From CAIWHR01 sp963724975 (GTDB lineage: Bacteria; Pseudomonadota; Gammaproteobacteria; Burkholderiales; Casimicrobiaceae), in assembly GCA_963724975.1 (NCBI GenBank), contig CAVRXB010000003.1, positions 558,001 to 622,000 of the forward strand: a stretch of DNA of 64,000 nt, in the 5' to 3' direction. Under the pieces are notes generated by a model, which was not told where the DNA came from, made no database searches, and saw only the letters and a program-made list of their open reading frames with translations. Below are positions 35,304-44,483 of the stretch, piece by piece (the stretch's first letter is position 1; each line of letters starts with the position of its first letter). Position numbers and translations under genes: made by a program.

Positions 35304-35585
35304 CCGGCGGATTGTAAGGGATCGCTCGTGGAGAGCGGCCGCGAGGGGACGCGACGCTTTCGCCGCGGATCAACCGCGTGTAAGGTCCGTCGCGGACGCG
35401 ATGCTGAGCCGCAACATCTGGTACCCGATCCTTCGACACGTCTCAGCGCGTCGGCGCATATGGCCGCCCGACGCGGCGACCCTCGCTTCGTTCCCTGCGA
35501 TCAGCTGACGCTGGAGCCGGGCGACGACCGCGTCACGAAGCCTTCAAAGTAGCGGCGCAACATGGCACCGGCCGCGGTGGTCACG
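35304..35585. other. intergenic, no gene recognised
   Basis: 282 bp between the ubiB start and a small membrane protein gene. No coding frame with family-like sequence, no RNA motif and no clear promoter was seen. Confidence 0.5.
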
Positions 35586-35963
35586 CTAGCGCGCATTTGC
35601 GGCCGGAATTGTTCGCCACAAATTGACTGCGAACAATACGATGCCGATCAGCGTGACTGTCGCGACCATGCCGACAACAGGCCCCATCGCAGCGTTACCT
35701 GAAAGCATCATGAACAACACGGCCATGAACACCGGTACGCTGAGATTGTGGATCCAGAAATGCCACTGCGCGAGCCTGGTCTCGCCGGCCGCCGGCCATG
35801 CCTGATAGATGAGGCCGAAGAGCGCCATCGACACCCACCCCAGCAGGTTCAGGTGCGCGTGCACCGGGACCTGCGTGAACTGCGTGGTCATACCCATGTA
35901 CAGGCCCAGGGCGACGGCGATGACGAAATAAACAACGGCAATGCGCAGAAAACGAGTGCCCAT
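35586..35963 (-). CDS. small membrane protein resembling a heme-copper oxidase subunit I fragment
   Basis: 125 aa with four hydrophobic helices. The motif VPVHAHLNLLGWVSMALFG with closely spaced His residues, and WHFWIHNLSVPVF, recall part of cbb3-type cytochrome oxidase subunit I. It is far too short for a catalytic subunit (about 470 aa). Similar stand-alone proteins occur in proteobacteria and are often labelled cytochrome-c oxidase. Heme binding is possible but unproven. Confidence 0.65.
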   Translation of the reverse strand: MGTRFLRIAVVYFVIAVALGLYMGMTTQFTQVPVHAHLNLLGWVSMALFGLIYQAWPAAGETRLAQWHFWIHNLSVPVFMAVLFMMLSGNAAMGPVVGMVATVTLIGIVLFAVNLWRTIPAANAR

Positions 35964-36341
35964 GAATGCTCCCCTTATAAATGAAATTGACGGCCCGGCA
36001 GCTTCTTCGACCGGACGGCGCGGGCGAGACTATAACGCAGCTGACTCCGTTCGCGCCTCGGCCTCCGCAACGTCGCGATCAATCGTCACGCCAGCTGGGT
36101 CGGCCTCATGCATCGACTCGCGTTTGCTCGCTGCCCCTTGCCTTCGGCGGTTCGGCCTCCGCACCGACTCTACGAATCGTTAGGCAGAGCTGTCGGCCTC
36201 CGAACGCGCTCTCGTTTGCTCGCTGCCCCTTGCCTGCGGCTTGGGGCCCCCGCTCACGGATCACGCGTTCCCCCGGCTCGCCGCTCGCGCCGCATCGTCG
36301 ACCGTTTGGCGGCTTGGCACGGTGTATGCAAGGGTGCGGGC
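35964..36341. other. intergenic region with direct repeats
   Basis: 378 bp upstream of the hemolysin III gene. Contains a 22-bp direct repeat and a block shared with the pdxA upstream region (see the repeat entries). The frame of the downstream gene is open through it, but the encoded stretch (LAFARCPLP, LLAAPCLRLG) is repeat-derived and looks non-coding. Confidence 0.5.
36121..36234 (+). repeat. 22-bp direct repeat pair
   Basis: CGTTTGCTCGCTGCCCCTTG plus CC occurs at 36121-36142 and exactly again at 36213-36234, each preceded by GTCGGCCTC within 25 bp. Between them lies CGGCCTCCGCACCGACT (36153-36169) followed by TACGAATC, which recurs at 53113-53144. Confidence 0.7.
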
Positions 36342-36989
36342 ATGATGGTGCACAACGAGCGCATCCAGAGTCGCGGCGAAGAAGTCGCCAACAGCCTGAG
36401 CCATGGCATGGCGCTGCTGCTTGCGGCTGCGGCCGTACCTGTTCTCATCGTCAGTTCGGCACGCAATGGCACCGCCCTCAACGTCGCGGCCACCTCGGTG
36501 TTCGCCGCGACGATGGTTCTGGTTTACGCAGCATCGGCGCTCTACCATGCGATCCCGCACGAAGGACCGAAGCGTTTTTTCCGCAAGCTCGACCAGGGCG
36601 CGATTTTCCTCTTCATCGCCGGCAGCTACACGCCGTTCGCGCTGGGTCCTCTCGAAGGTCCGTGGGGCTGGACGCTGTTCGGCGTCGTCTGGGTGTTGGC
36701 CTTTATCGGCGTCACGCTGAACGCGTTCGACCGGATCGCGCATCCGTTCCTGTCGACCGGTCTCTATCTCGCAATGGGCTGGCTCGTCGTCATCGCGGCG
36801 AAACCATTGCTGATGAGCGTCGCGATGCCTGGCTTGATCCTGCTTGCCGCTGGCGGACTCGCGTACACCGTGGGCGTCGTGTTCTTCACGCTCGACTCGC
36901 GTTTGCGCTATGCGCACTTCGTCTGGCACCTGTTCGTGGTCGCCGGGACCGCGTGCCATTTCTTCGCCGTATTGGATTATTCCGTGTGA
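36342..36989 (+). CDS. hemolysin III / PAQR family membrane protein
   Basis: 215 aa, seven hydrophobic helices. Family blocks: ALYHAIPHEGPKRFFRKLDQGAIFLFIAGSYTPFAL near residue 65 and the terminal WHLFVVAGTACHFFAVL with the conserved His pair (metal-binding in PAQR proteins). Start at ATG 36342 (ATG 36345 also possible). Its 3' end overlaps ubiJ by 13 bp on the opposite strand. Confidence 0.88.
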   Translation: MMVHNERIQSRGEEVANSLSHGMALLLAAAAVPVLIVSSARNGTALNVAATSVFAATMVLVYAASALYHAIPHEGPKRFFRKLDQGAIFLFIAGSYTPFALGPLEGPWGWTLFGVVWVLAFIGVTLNAFDRIAHPFLSTGLYLAMGWLVVIAAKPLLMSVAMPGLILLAAGGLAYTVGVVFFTLDSRLRYAHFVWHLFVVAGTACHFFAVLDYSV

Positions 36990-37633
36990 CGCGCCCGGCC
37001 CTTTTTCTTTCCGAATTTCGCGGCAACGACCGTTTGCGGCAATCGTCCGGCGAGCGAATCGACGCGTGCCGTCAATGCATCGATGCGTGACTCAAGTTCG
37101 CCTACTTGTGCGGCAAACGCTTTGCCCTCATCACCGGTTGCGAGCAAGCCGGATTGCTCGCGCGCATAGCTTGTGATGCTGTCGCCGACGCGTTCGGCGG
37201 CGTACTCGGGAAATGCGAGCATCTGGCGTCCGGCATGGGCGACGCGCTGGCCGACGACGGGGCCCAGCATCTTCGCGAACCCCTGCTCGATGAGCCACGG
37301 GAGCGTAGGCGCGAGATCCTTCAACGTCGCCGCCAGCGCGGCATCGCCATCCGCCACGACATGACGGTCCCATCGTGCCGGGTCGGCCAGGAACGCTGGA
37401 AGTCCGAGCGGAGATACCCGCAGAGTGAGATCCGGTGTGCGCTCTGGCGGCAACCCTGAAGCCAGTTGCCCGGTCTCGTCGATGGAAAATGCGCCCGCCG
37501 CCGGACCCACGGCGATCACGAACACCCGGCCCGCATGGGCAGCGAGCCGCTGCCGCGCCCACGCTTCGCGCTCCAGCATTCGGTTCGCGATCGCGCCCGG
37601 GATGACCAACGGATCGATCTGCGGCCGCATCAT
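36977..37633 (-). CDS. ubiJ: ubiquinone biosynthesis accessory factor UbiJ (SCP2 domain)
   Basis: 218 aa. The N-terminal SCP2 lipid-binding domain (about 10-110, including DLTLRVSPLGLPAFLADP) is followed by a helical part. A C-terminal coiled segment (VGELESRIDALTARVDSL) is typical of UbiJ. It binds the hydrophobic intermediates of the Ubi complex. Order ubiE, Tim44-like, ubiJ on one strand supports the call. Two adjacent ATGs at 37633 and 37630. Confidence 0.82.
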   Translation of the reverse strand: MMRPQIDPLVIPGAIANRMLEREAWARQRLAAHAGRVFVIAVGPAAGAFSIDETGQLASGLPPERTPDLTLRVSPLGLPAFLADPARWDRHVVADGDAALAATLKDLAPTLPWLIEQGFAKMLGPVVGQRVAHAGRQMLAFPEYAAERVGDSITSYAREQSGLLATGDEGKAFAAQVGELESRIDALTARVDSLAGRLPQTVVAAKFGKKKGRARHTE

Positions 37634-37643
37634 GATCGCCTCG

Positions 37644-38540
37644 TCATGCGGTCTGACGAATGCCGGCGAGAAGCCATCCGGACGAGCCGTCGACGGGTTT
37701 CGACAGATTCCAGACTTCGTCGAGCTCTGTCGCTTCCGACGCGCCATCCTCGCGCAACAGCCCAGTGAAGTGGACGCTGGCCCAGTGCGCGCCGGCTTCG
37801 GTCGTCACTTCGAGCATTTCAGCTTTGAGGGAGACGATGTCGGTTGCCTGATGCGTACCGCGCGCTTCGAGATCGCGCCCGATTTCAGCGGCCATCGCGC
37901 TTGTCATGACATCCGCGAGCGCTTTTCGATCGCCCACGTCCCACGCCGTTTGCAGACGCCGAAACTGGAGCGTCGCCTCGCGCAGGAAACCTGCGGCATC
38001 GAAACCCGGCGGCAGCTGCTTTGCGACATTCGCCGCGCCCGGAAGGATCCTTGGCTCGACGCGCGCCGGCACCGCATCGAACACCGGGGCGGCCGTCGCG
38101 GCGCCGGCACGAGCGGATGACGCAAGGACCGTCGCGCGTCGTGCCGCCATCATTCGAAAAACGAGCACGACGCCGACCGCGAGCAGGCCGAGGAGCAACA
38201 AGCTCGCAAAACCTTCCGGCAAACCGAAATGCGACAACAGCGCGGCGAGCCCCAGTCCGGCCGCAATGCCGGCGATCGGTCCCAGCCAGCGCGAAGCGCC
38301 GCTCGCGGGCGCCGCTGCCGCCTGGCCCGCTGTCGTCGGCGCCGCCTTGGCCGCGGCGGCCCCGGGTTGCGCCGGCATGACAGGATCGGCAGCCGGACCG
38401 GAGGATGGTGGGGGCGCCACACTTTGGCGTTGCGTGCCGAGGCTCCTGCCGCCACCCAGGCGCTTTGCGTCGGCATCGCCGGGCGCCGCCAGCGTGGTGA
38501 GCAAAACCGCGACAACGGCAATTACGAACGATCGATTCAT
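37644..38540 (-). CDS. Tim44-like (TIM44 C-terminal domain) membrane protein
   Basis: 298 aa from ATG 38540 with GGAG upstream. A signal or anchor at the N-terminus and a low-complexity Ala/Pro segment (40-85) come first. One or two helices follow (IAGIAAGLGLAALL, ASLLLLGLLAVGVVLVF). The C-terminal Tim44/NTF2-like domain (about 170-298) contains LQTAWDVGDRKALADVMTSAM. Bacterial members occur regularly beside ubiE in betaproteobacteria; function unknown. Confidence 0.8.
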   Translation of the reverse strand: MNRSFVIAVVAVLLTTLAAPGDADAKRLGGGRSLGTQRQSVAPPPSSGPAADPVMPAQPGAAAAKAAPTTAGQAAAAPASGASRWLGPIAGIAAGLGLAALLSHFGLPEGFASLLLLGLLAVGVVLVFRMMAARRATVLASSARAGAATAAPVFDAVPARVEPRILPGAANVAKQLPPGFDAAGFLREATLQFRRLQTAWDVGDRKALADVMTSAMAAEIGRDLEARGTHQATDIVSLKAEMLEVTTEAGAHWASVHFTGLLREDGASEATELDEVWNLSKPVDGSSGWLLAGIRQTA

Positions 38541-38607
38541 GTGGGTTCTCCGAAAACTGCGGCGGGACTCGCTGCATTTTGGCGGTTCCAGCGGACGTCG
38601 GTGGAAA

Positions 38608-39342
38608 TCAATGGACATACCCGAGATGCAGCGCGACGACGCCCGCCGCGAGATTGTGCACGACGACGCGGTCGAAACCGGCGCCTTCCATCATCGCCTT
38701 CAGCGTCTCCTGGTCCGGATGCATACGGATCGACTCGGCGAGATACCGATAGCTCGCCTCATCGCCGGCCACGAGCTTGCCGATCCTCGGGATCACGTTG
38801 AAGCTGTACCAGTCGTACGCGGGCGCCAGCGGCTGCCAGACGCGCGAGAACTCGAGCACGGCCGCGACTCCGCCGGCCTTCAGCACGCGGCGCATCTCGG
38901 CCAGCGCCGCTTCCTTGTGCGTCACGTTGCGCAACCCGAACGCGATGCTCACGCAATTGAAGCGGCCATCGGCAAACGGCAGTTTTTCGGCGTCGCACTG
39001 GATGGTCGGTAGCGTCCTGCCGGTGTTCAGCAATTTGTCGCGGCCCTCGGCGAGCATCGCGCCGTTGATGTCGGTATGCACGACTTCGCCCGTCGGACCG
39101 ACGCGGTCGGCGAACAAGCGCGCGAGATCTCCTGTGCCGCCGGCGAGATCGAGGACGCTCATCCCCGGCCGGACGCCGGCGACTTCGACCGCGAAGCGCT
39201 TCCACAACCGGTGCAAGCCCGCCGACATGAGGTCGTTCATGAGGTCGTAGCGGCTCGCCACCGAGTCGAACACGCCGCGCACGCGCCGCGCCTTTTCGTC
39301 GGGCGCGACCTGCTCGTAGCCGAAGCTGGTCTTTTCGGTCAT
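38608..39342 (-). CDS. ubiE: ubiquinone/menaquinone C-methyltransferase UbiE
   Basis: 244 aa. Starts TEKTSFGYEQVAPDEKARRVRGVFDSVA, the standard UbiE beginning. SAM site VLDLAGGTGDLARLF, then FGLRNVTHKEAALAEMRRVLKAGG. It C-methylates the demethyl-quinone ring. A 25-bp partial copy of the dispersed repeat lies at its start, on the side of the DUF971 gene. Confidence 0.96.
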   Translation of the reverse strand: MTEKTSFGYEQVAPDEKARRVRGVFDSVASRYDLMNDLMSAGLHRLWKRFAVEVAGVRPGMSVLDLAGGTGDLARLFADRVGPTGEVVHTDINGAMLAEGRDKLLNTGRTLPTIQCDAEKLPFADGRFNCVSIAFGLRNVTHKEAALAEMRRVLKAGGVAAVLEFSRVWQPLAPAYDWYSFNVIPRIGKLVAGDEASYRYLAESIRMHPDQETLKAMMEGAGFDRVVVHNLAAGVVALHLGYVH

Positions 39343-39366
39343 TGGCTGACCCCGGCGGCGCTCATA
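39342..39366 (-). repeat. partial copy of the GC-rich dispersed repeat
   Basis: On the minus strand reads ATGAGCGCCGCCGGGGTCAG, matching the beginning of copy C2 (22785). It sits between the DUF971 stop and the ubiE start. Confidence 0.5.
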
Positions 39367-39369
39367 CGT

Positions 39370-39762
39370 TCACTTCGCGTCGCGGCTTGCACCGGCAGCC
39401 GTCATCCGATCGAGATAGCGCTGCCACAGCTCTTCCTGGCGATCACCGAGGTCATAGAGGTAATCCCAGGAATAGATGCCGGTATCGTGGCCGTCGGAGA
39501 ACGAAGGACGAATCGCGTAGCGGCCCACCGGCTCGACTTCCTTGATGGCGACCTCGCGCTTGCCGACCTGGAGCACTTCCTGGCCAGGTCCGTGGCCGCG
39601 CACTTCGGCCGACGGCGAATAAACGCGCAGGTATTCGTAGGGCAGACGGAACGTTCGATTATCGTCGAACGCGATTTCGAGGACGCGCGAAGCCTGATGC
39701 AGCTTGATCTCGGTCGGGATCGGGGTCGAAGCTTTGGGGCCGGAAATCGGTGAAGCGGACAT
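39370..39762 (-). CDS. DUF971 (gamma-butyrobetaine hydroxylase N-terminal-like) protein
   Basis: 130 aa, a small cytoplasmic protein. IKLHQASRVLEIAFDDNRTFRLPYEYLRVYSPSAE and GRYAIRPSFSDGHDTGIYSWDYLYDL are DUF971 blocks (LP-E-LR...H-SGIYSW). The family may be a metal-binding accessory to Fe-S or ubiquinone functions; its location upstream of ubiE is conserved in betaproteobacteria. Confidence 0.9.
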   Translation of the reverse strand: MSASPISGPKASTPIPTEIKLHQASRVLEIAFDDNRTFRLPYEYLRVYSPSAEVRGHGPGQEVLQVGKREVAIKEVEPVGRYAIRPSFSDGHDTGIYSWDYLYDLGDRQEELWQRYLDRMTAAGASRDAK

Positions 39763-39830
39763 CGTTTGCCTGGCGTTGTGCAGCCGGCTAAGCCTAGCAC
39801 AACGCGGACTTAGGTGAACGCGCGAAACAA

Positions 39831-39982
39831 CTAGAGCCTCGCAAAATGGGCTGCGCGGCCCGAGAGCGCGAAGGCCCGCAGCGAGCCCCGAGATAGTACA
39901 TACAGGTACAGCGAGGGGCGAGCCTCATTTGCCAACTAAGCACGACAAAGCTATCGGGCCGCGCAGCCCATTTTGCGAGGCC

Positions 39983-39986
<4 letters not shown>
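39831..39986. repeat. 33-bp near-perfect inverted repeat with 90-bp structured spacer
   Basis: Arms at 39831-39863 and 39954-39986 are complementary at 32 of 33 positions (core CTCGCAAAATGGGCTGCGCG). The spacer has a second nested pairing (GCCCC with GGGGC around 39885-39915) and AGTACATACAGGTAC. The right arm overlaps the pilU stop codon. It could be a MITE-like insertion or a long terminator-like structure serving the convergent ends; no U-run is present. Confidence 0.8.
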
Positions 39987-41143
<1,157 letters not shown>

Positions 41144-41171
41144 CGTTGCTACTCCCCGGGGGCGGCCATCG

Positions 41172-42221
41172 TCAGCTGCCGGCCATGAACAGGTCCTTGT
41201 TGACCGCGCGATTGCGTGCCTCGGCCACATTGACCTGATTGCGGCGGACGAGATCGACGAGGCACTGGTCGAGCGTCTGCATGCCGACCGCCTGGCTCGT
41301 CTGGATCGCCGAATACATCTGCGCGACCTTGTTCTCGCGGATCAAATTGCGGATGGCCGGCGTGCCCACCATGATTTCGTGCGCGGCGATCCGCCCCTGG
41401 CCATCCTTGGTCTTGAGCAGCGTCTGCGCGATCACCGACACCAGTGACTCCGACAACATCGCGCGGACCATGTCCTTTTCCGCCGCCGGGAACACGTCGA
41501 TGATCCGGTCGATCGTCTTGGCTGCCGAGCTCGTGTGGAGCGTCCCGAACACGAGGTGGCCCGTTTCGGCGGCGGTGAGCGCGAGCCGGATCGTCTCCAG
41601 GTCGCGCATTTCGCCGACCAGGATGTAGTCGGGGTCCTCCCGCAGCGCGGCCCGCAGCGCGTTCGGGAACGACAGCGTGTGCGGCCCCAGCTCGCGCTGG
41701 TTGATCAGGCACTTCTTCGATTCGTGCATGAACTCGATCGGGTCCTCGATGGTGAGGATGTGGCCGTACTCGTTCTCGTTGACGTGGTTGCACATGGCCG
41801 CCAGCGTCGTCGACTTGCCGGAGCCGGTCGGCCCCGTGCACAAGATCAGCCCGCGCGGGCGGTCGGTCAGCTCGCCGAAGATCTTGGGGGCGTTCAACTC
41901 CTCAAGCGAGAGGACCTTCGCCGGAATGGTCCGAAAAGCCGCCGCCGCACCCCGCATCTGGACGAACGCGTTGACCCGGAAGCGGGCCAGGTTGGGGACG
42001 GCGAAGCTGAAGTCGCACTCGAGGTTTTCCTCGTACGCCTTGCGCTGCGCGTCGCTCATGATGTCGTACACCATGGCGTGGACGTCCTCGTGCTCCATCG
42101 GCGGCAGGTTGATCCGCCGGATGTCGCCATGGACGCGGATCATGGGAGGCAGGCCCGCCGACAGGTGGAGGTCGGAGGCCTTGTTCTTGACCGCGAAGGC
42201 GAGCAGTTCGGTAATGTCCAT
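41172..42221 (-). CDS. pilT: type IV pilus retraction ATPase PilT
   Basis: 349 aa. Walker A GPTGSGKSTTLAAM, Asp box LTIEDPIEFMHE, Walker B ILVGEMRDLETIRLAL, His box TGHLVFGTLHTSSA and the AIRNLIRE motif that is diagnostic of PilT. Cytoplasmic hexamer that depolymerises pili for twitching. Divergent from yggS, the usual arrangement. Confidence 0.97.
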   Translation of the reverse strand: MDITELLAFAVKNKASDLHLSAGLPPMIRVHGDIRRINLPPMEHEDVHAMVYDIMSDAQRKAYEENLECDFSFAVPNLARFRVNAFVQMRGAAAAFRTIPAKVLSLEELNAPKIFGELTDRPRGLILCTGPTGSGKSTTLAAMCNHVNENEYGHILTIEDPIEFMHESKKCLINQRELGPHTLSFPNALRAALREDPDYILVGEMRDLETIRLALTAAETGHLVFGTLHTSSAAKTIDRIIDVFPAAEKDMVRAMLSESLVSVIAQTLLKTKDGQGRIAAHEIMVGTPAIRNLIRENKVAQMYSAIQTSQAVGMQTLDQCLVDLVRRNQVNVAEARNRAVNKDLFMAGS

Positions 42222-42222
42222 C

Positions 42223-42228
42223 TATAAT
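42223..42228 (+). promoter_or_regulatory. candidate -10 box for yggS-proC-yggT
   Basis: TATAAT just past the pilT start codon on the plus strand, about 95 bp upstream of the yggS ATG. A TTGACC lies 30 bp upstream, which is too far for a normal -35. Confidence 0.3.
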
Positions 42229-42322
42229 CCCCGGAGCCGGAAGAGCTGGGTTGCGGCGCAATACGAAACCGCATGCAATTCGCATACCAGCCGCGGCATT
42301 CTCATGCCGGCGTCATTCGATT

Positions 42323-43012
42323 ATGTTCCACTACGAGAAGCCGTGGCAAGACGTGAGGGATCGCGTCGCCCGGGCGGCGCGCGACGCAGGCCGGCCGGCC
42401 GAAAGCGTCCAACTGCTTGCCGTCAGCAAGTCGCATCCTCCGGAGGCCATCCGGGCGCTCTACGGACTGGGGCAGCGTGCGTTCGGGGAGAACTACGTCC
42501 AGGAGGCCGCCGCCAAGATGGAGTCGCTGTCCGACCTCAGGGAGATCGAATGGCATCTGATCGGCCCATTGCAGAGCAACAAGGCCGGGACGGCGTCCCC
42601 GCGCTTCGCCTGGGTGCATACCGTCGACCGGCAGCGCATTGCCGATCGGCTATCGGCGTTGCGCGCCCGGGACGCGCCGCCCCTCAATGTCTGCATCCAG
42701 GTCAACATCAGCGGCGAAACGACGAAAAGCGGCGTGCCGCCGGCCGACACCCTGGCGCTCGCTCGCGCCGTGGCGGCGCTGCCGCGGCTCACCCTGCGCG
42801 GCCTGATGGGCATTGCCGAGCCGACGCCGGTGATGGGATCGCGGCGGGGGCAGTTTCGGGTCCTGCGGTCCCTGTTCGACGCCTGTCGCGCAGCCGGGCT
42901 TCCCATGGATACGTTGTCGATGGGCATGTCGGACGATCTCGAAGCGGCTGTCGCGGAAGGAGCGACGCTGGTGCGAATCGGGACTGCGCTGTTCGGCCCT
43001 CGTACACCATGA
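42323..43012 (+). CDS. yggS: PLP homeostasis protein (YggS/PLPBP family)
   Basis: 229 aa from ATG 42323. It carries pyridoxal phosphate on the Lys of LLAVSKSHP, and has FGENYVQEAAAK, WHLIGPLQSNK and LSMGMSDDLEAAVAEGATLVRIGTALFG. Non-enzymatic regulator of PLP and amino-acid pools. The operon yggS-proC-yggT is conserved across proteobacteria. Confidence 0.95.
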   Translation: MFHYEKPWQDVRDRVARAARDAGRPAESVQLLAVSKSHPPEAIRALYGLGQRAFGENYVQEAAAKMESLSDLREIEWHLIGPLQSNKAGTASPRFAWVHTVDRQRIADRLSALRARDAPPLNVCIQVNISGETTKSGVPPADTLALARAVAALPRLTLRGLMGIAEPTPVMGSRRGQFRVLRSLFDACRAAGLPMDTLSMGMSDDLEAAVAEGATLVRIGTALFGPRTP

Positions 43013-43034
43013 CCATGACCATAACGACGGCGCG

Positions 43035-43862
43035 GTGCGTGTGATCACATTCGTCGGCGGCGGCAACATGGGATGCGCGCTCGTCGGCGGGATGCTTGCG
43101 CGCGGCCGGCCGCCGGACGAGATTCGAATCGTCGAGCCGTTCGCAGCGCAGCGCGAGAAAATCGCCGCGCGTTTTTCGGGCGTCGCGGTGCATCCGGAAT
43201 GCGACGCCGCGGCCGTCGGCGGCGCCGACCTCGTCGTGTTCGCGGTGAAGCCGCAACAGATGCAAAACGCCGCGCGCGCCGTCGCGTCGCATCTCGCGCC
43301 GGACGTCGTCGTGCTCTCGATCGCCGCTGGCATCCGCATCGAAGATCTTGCGCGCTGGCTCGGCGGGCATCGAAGGATCGTGCGCGCGATGCCCAACACG
43401 CCCGCATTGATCGGGAAGGGAATCAGCGGCCTCTACGCGGCCGAGAGTGTCGATGGGGCGGGTCGTGCACTGTGCGCCGCCGTGCTCGAAGCGGGGGGCG
43501 ATATCGTCTGGGTTCGCGACGAGGCGATGCTGGACGCGGTCACTGGCGTGTCGGGAAGCGGTCCGGCGTACGTCTTCTATTTCCTGGAAGCGCTGGAAGA
43601 CGCGGCACGCGGGCTCGGGTTTTCCGCCAGCGACGCGAGGCGCCTGGCTCTTGCCACATTCGAAGGTGCGATCGCACTTGCGAAGGCGGGCACCGACGAT
43701 CCCGCCACGCTGCGTGCCCAGGTGACGTCGAAGGGCGGGACCACCGAGCGCGCGGTGTCGATGCTGGAAGCCGATGGGGTCAAGGCGAAGATCGCCGCCG
43801 CGGTGAAAGCCGCGGCGAACCGCGCCCGCGAGCTCGGCGATGAATTCGGCAAGGATGGCTGA
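43035..43862 (+). CDS. proC: pyrroline-5-carboxylate reductase
   Basis: 275 aa from GTG 43035. NADPH site FVGGGNMGCAL, AMPNTPALIGKGISGLYA, and the substrate motif GVSGSGPAYVFYFLEAL, ending QVTSKGGTTERAV. Last step of proline synthesis. An ATGACC tandem just before the start is out of frame. Confidence 0.96.
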   Translation: MRVITFVGGGNMGCALVGGMLARGRPPDEIRIVEPFAAQREKIAARFSGVAVHPECDAAAVGGADLVVFAVKPQQMQNAARAVASHLAPDVVVLSIAAGIRIEDLARWLGGHRRIVRAMPNTPALIGKGISGLYAAESVDGAGRALCAAVLEAGGDIVWVRDEAMLDAVTGVSGSGPAYVFYFLEALEDAARGLGFSASDARRLALATFEGAIALAKAGTDDPATLRAQVTSKGGTTERAVSMLEADGVKAKIAAAVKAAANRARELGDEFGKDG

Positions 43863-43876
43863 CGAGGCGGCGACAC

Positions 43877-44452
43877 ATGGACCAGGCATTGCGCTTCCTG
43901 CTCGACACGGCGTTTGGGCTGCTGACCTATTCGTTTCTGCTGCGCTTCATGATGCAGTGGTTGCGTGCGCCGTTCCGCAATCCGGCGGGGCAGGCCATCA
44001 CCGCACTCACGGACTGGGCGGTGAAGCCGTTGCGCCGCGTGTTGCCGGGCTTCAAGGGACAGGACACCTCGACGATCGTTCTTGCCTGGCTGACGCAATT
44101 CGCGTGGCTGCTCGCGACGAGCCTGGTGGTTCGCCGAGTGGTGCCCGACGGCGTCGCCGTGCTCGTGCTTGCGCTATATGCCATCGTCGAGCTTCTGAAG
44201 GCCGCGATCTGGGTGCTGGTCGTCACCGTCATCGTCCAGGCGGTGTTGTCGTGGGTCGGTCCGGACGGGCCGCTCGCGGGATTTCTCAATGCGATGACGT
44301 TTCGCTTTCTCGCGCCGATACGCCGCATGATTCCGCCGCTGGGCGGGACACTGGACCTCTCTCCGCTGATCCTGATCGTTCTCCTGCAGCTCGTGCTCAT
44401 GGTGCCGGTGCCGTGGCTCGAATCGGTCGTGCTCGCGCTCGCGCGTCCTTGA
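43877..44452 (+). CDS. yggT: YggT family membrane protein
   Basis: 191 aa with two repeats of the YGGT domain, each with paired helices: FLLRFMMQWLRAPFRNP and later VLSWVGPDG...FLAPIRRMIPPLGGTLDLSPLILI. Inner membrane; the family is linked to osmotic stress or proline, with unclear role. Third gene of the operon, 14 bp after proC. Confidence 0.92.
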   Translation: MDQALRFLLDTAFGLLTYSFLLRFMMQWLRAPFRNPAGQAITALTDWAVKPLRRVLPGFKGQDTSTIVLAWLTQFAWLLATSLVVRRVVPDGVAVLVLALYAIVELLKAAIWVLVVTVIVQAVLSWVGPDGPLAGFLNAMTFRFLAPIRRMIPPLGGTLDLSPLILIVLLQLVLMVPVPWLESVVLALARP

Positions 44453-44483
44453 CACCGGAGGCGCGACGCAAACTGACTTCGCT

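Noticed and set aside
36108..36341. 78-residue N-terminal extension of the hemolysin III protein
   Set aside because: Encoded by direct repeats; family proteins begin near the ATG at 36342.
43011..43022. ATGACC tandem as an alternative proC start
   Set aside because: Out of frame with proC and followed by a stop after twelve codons.
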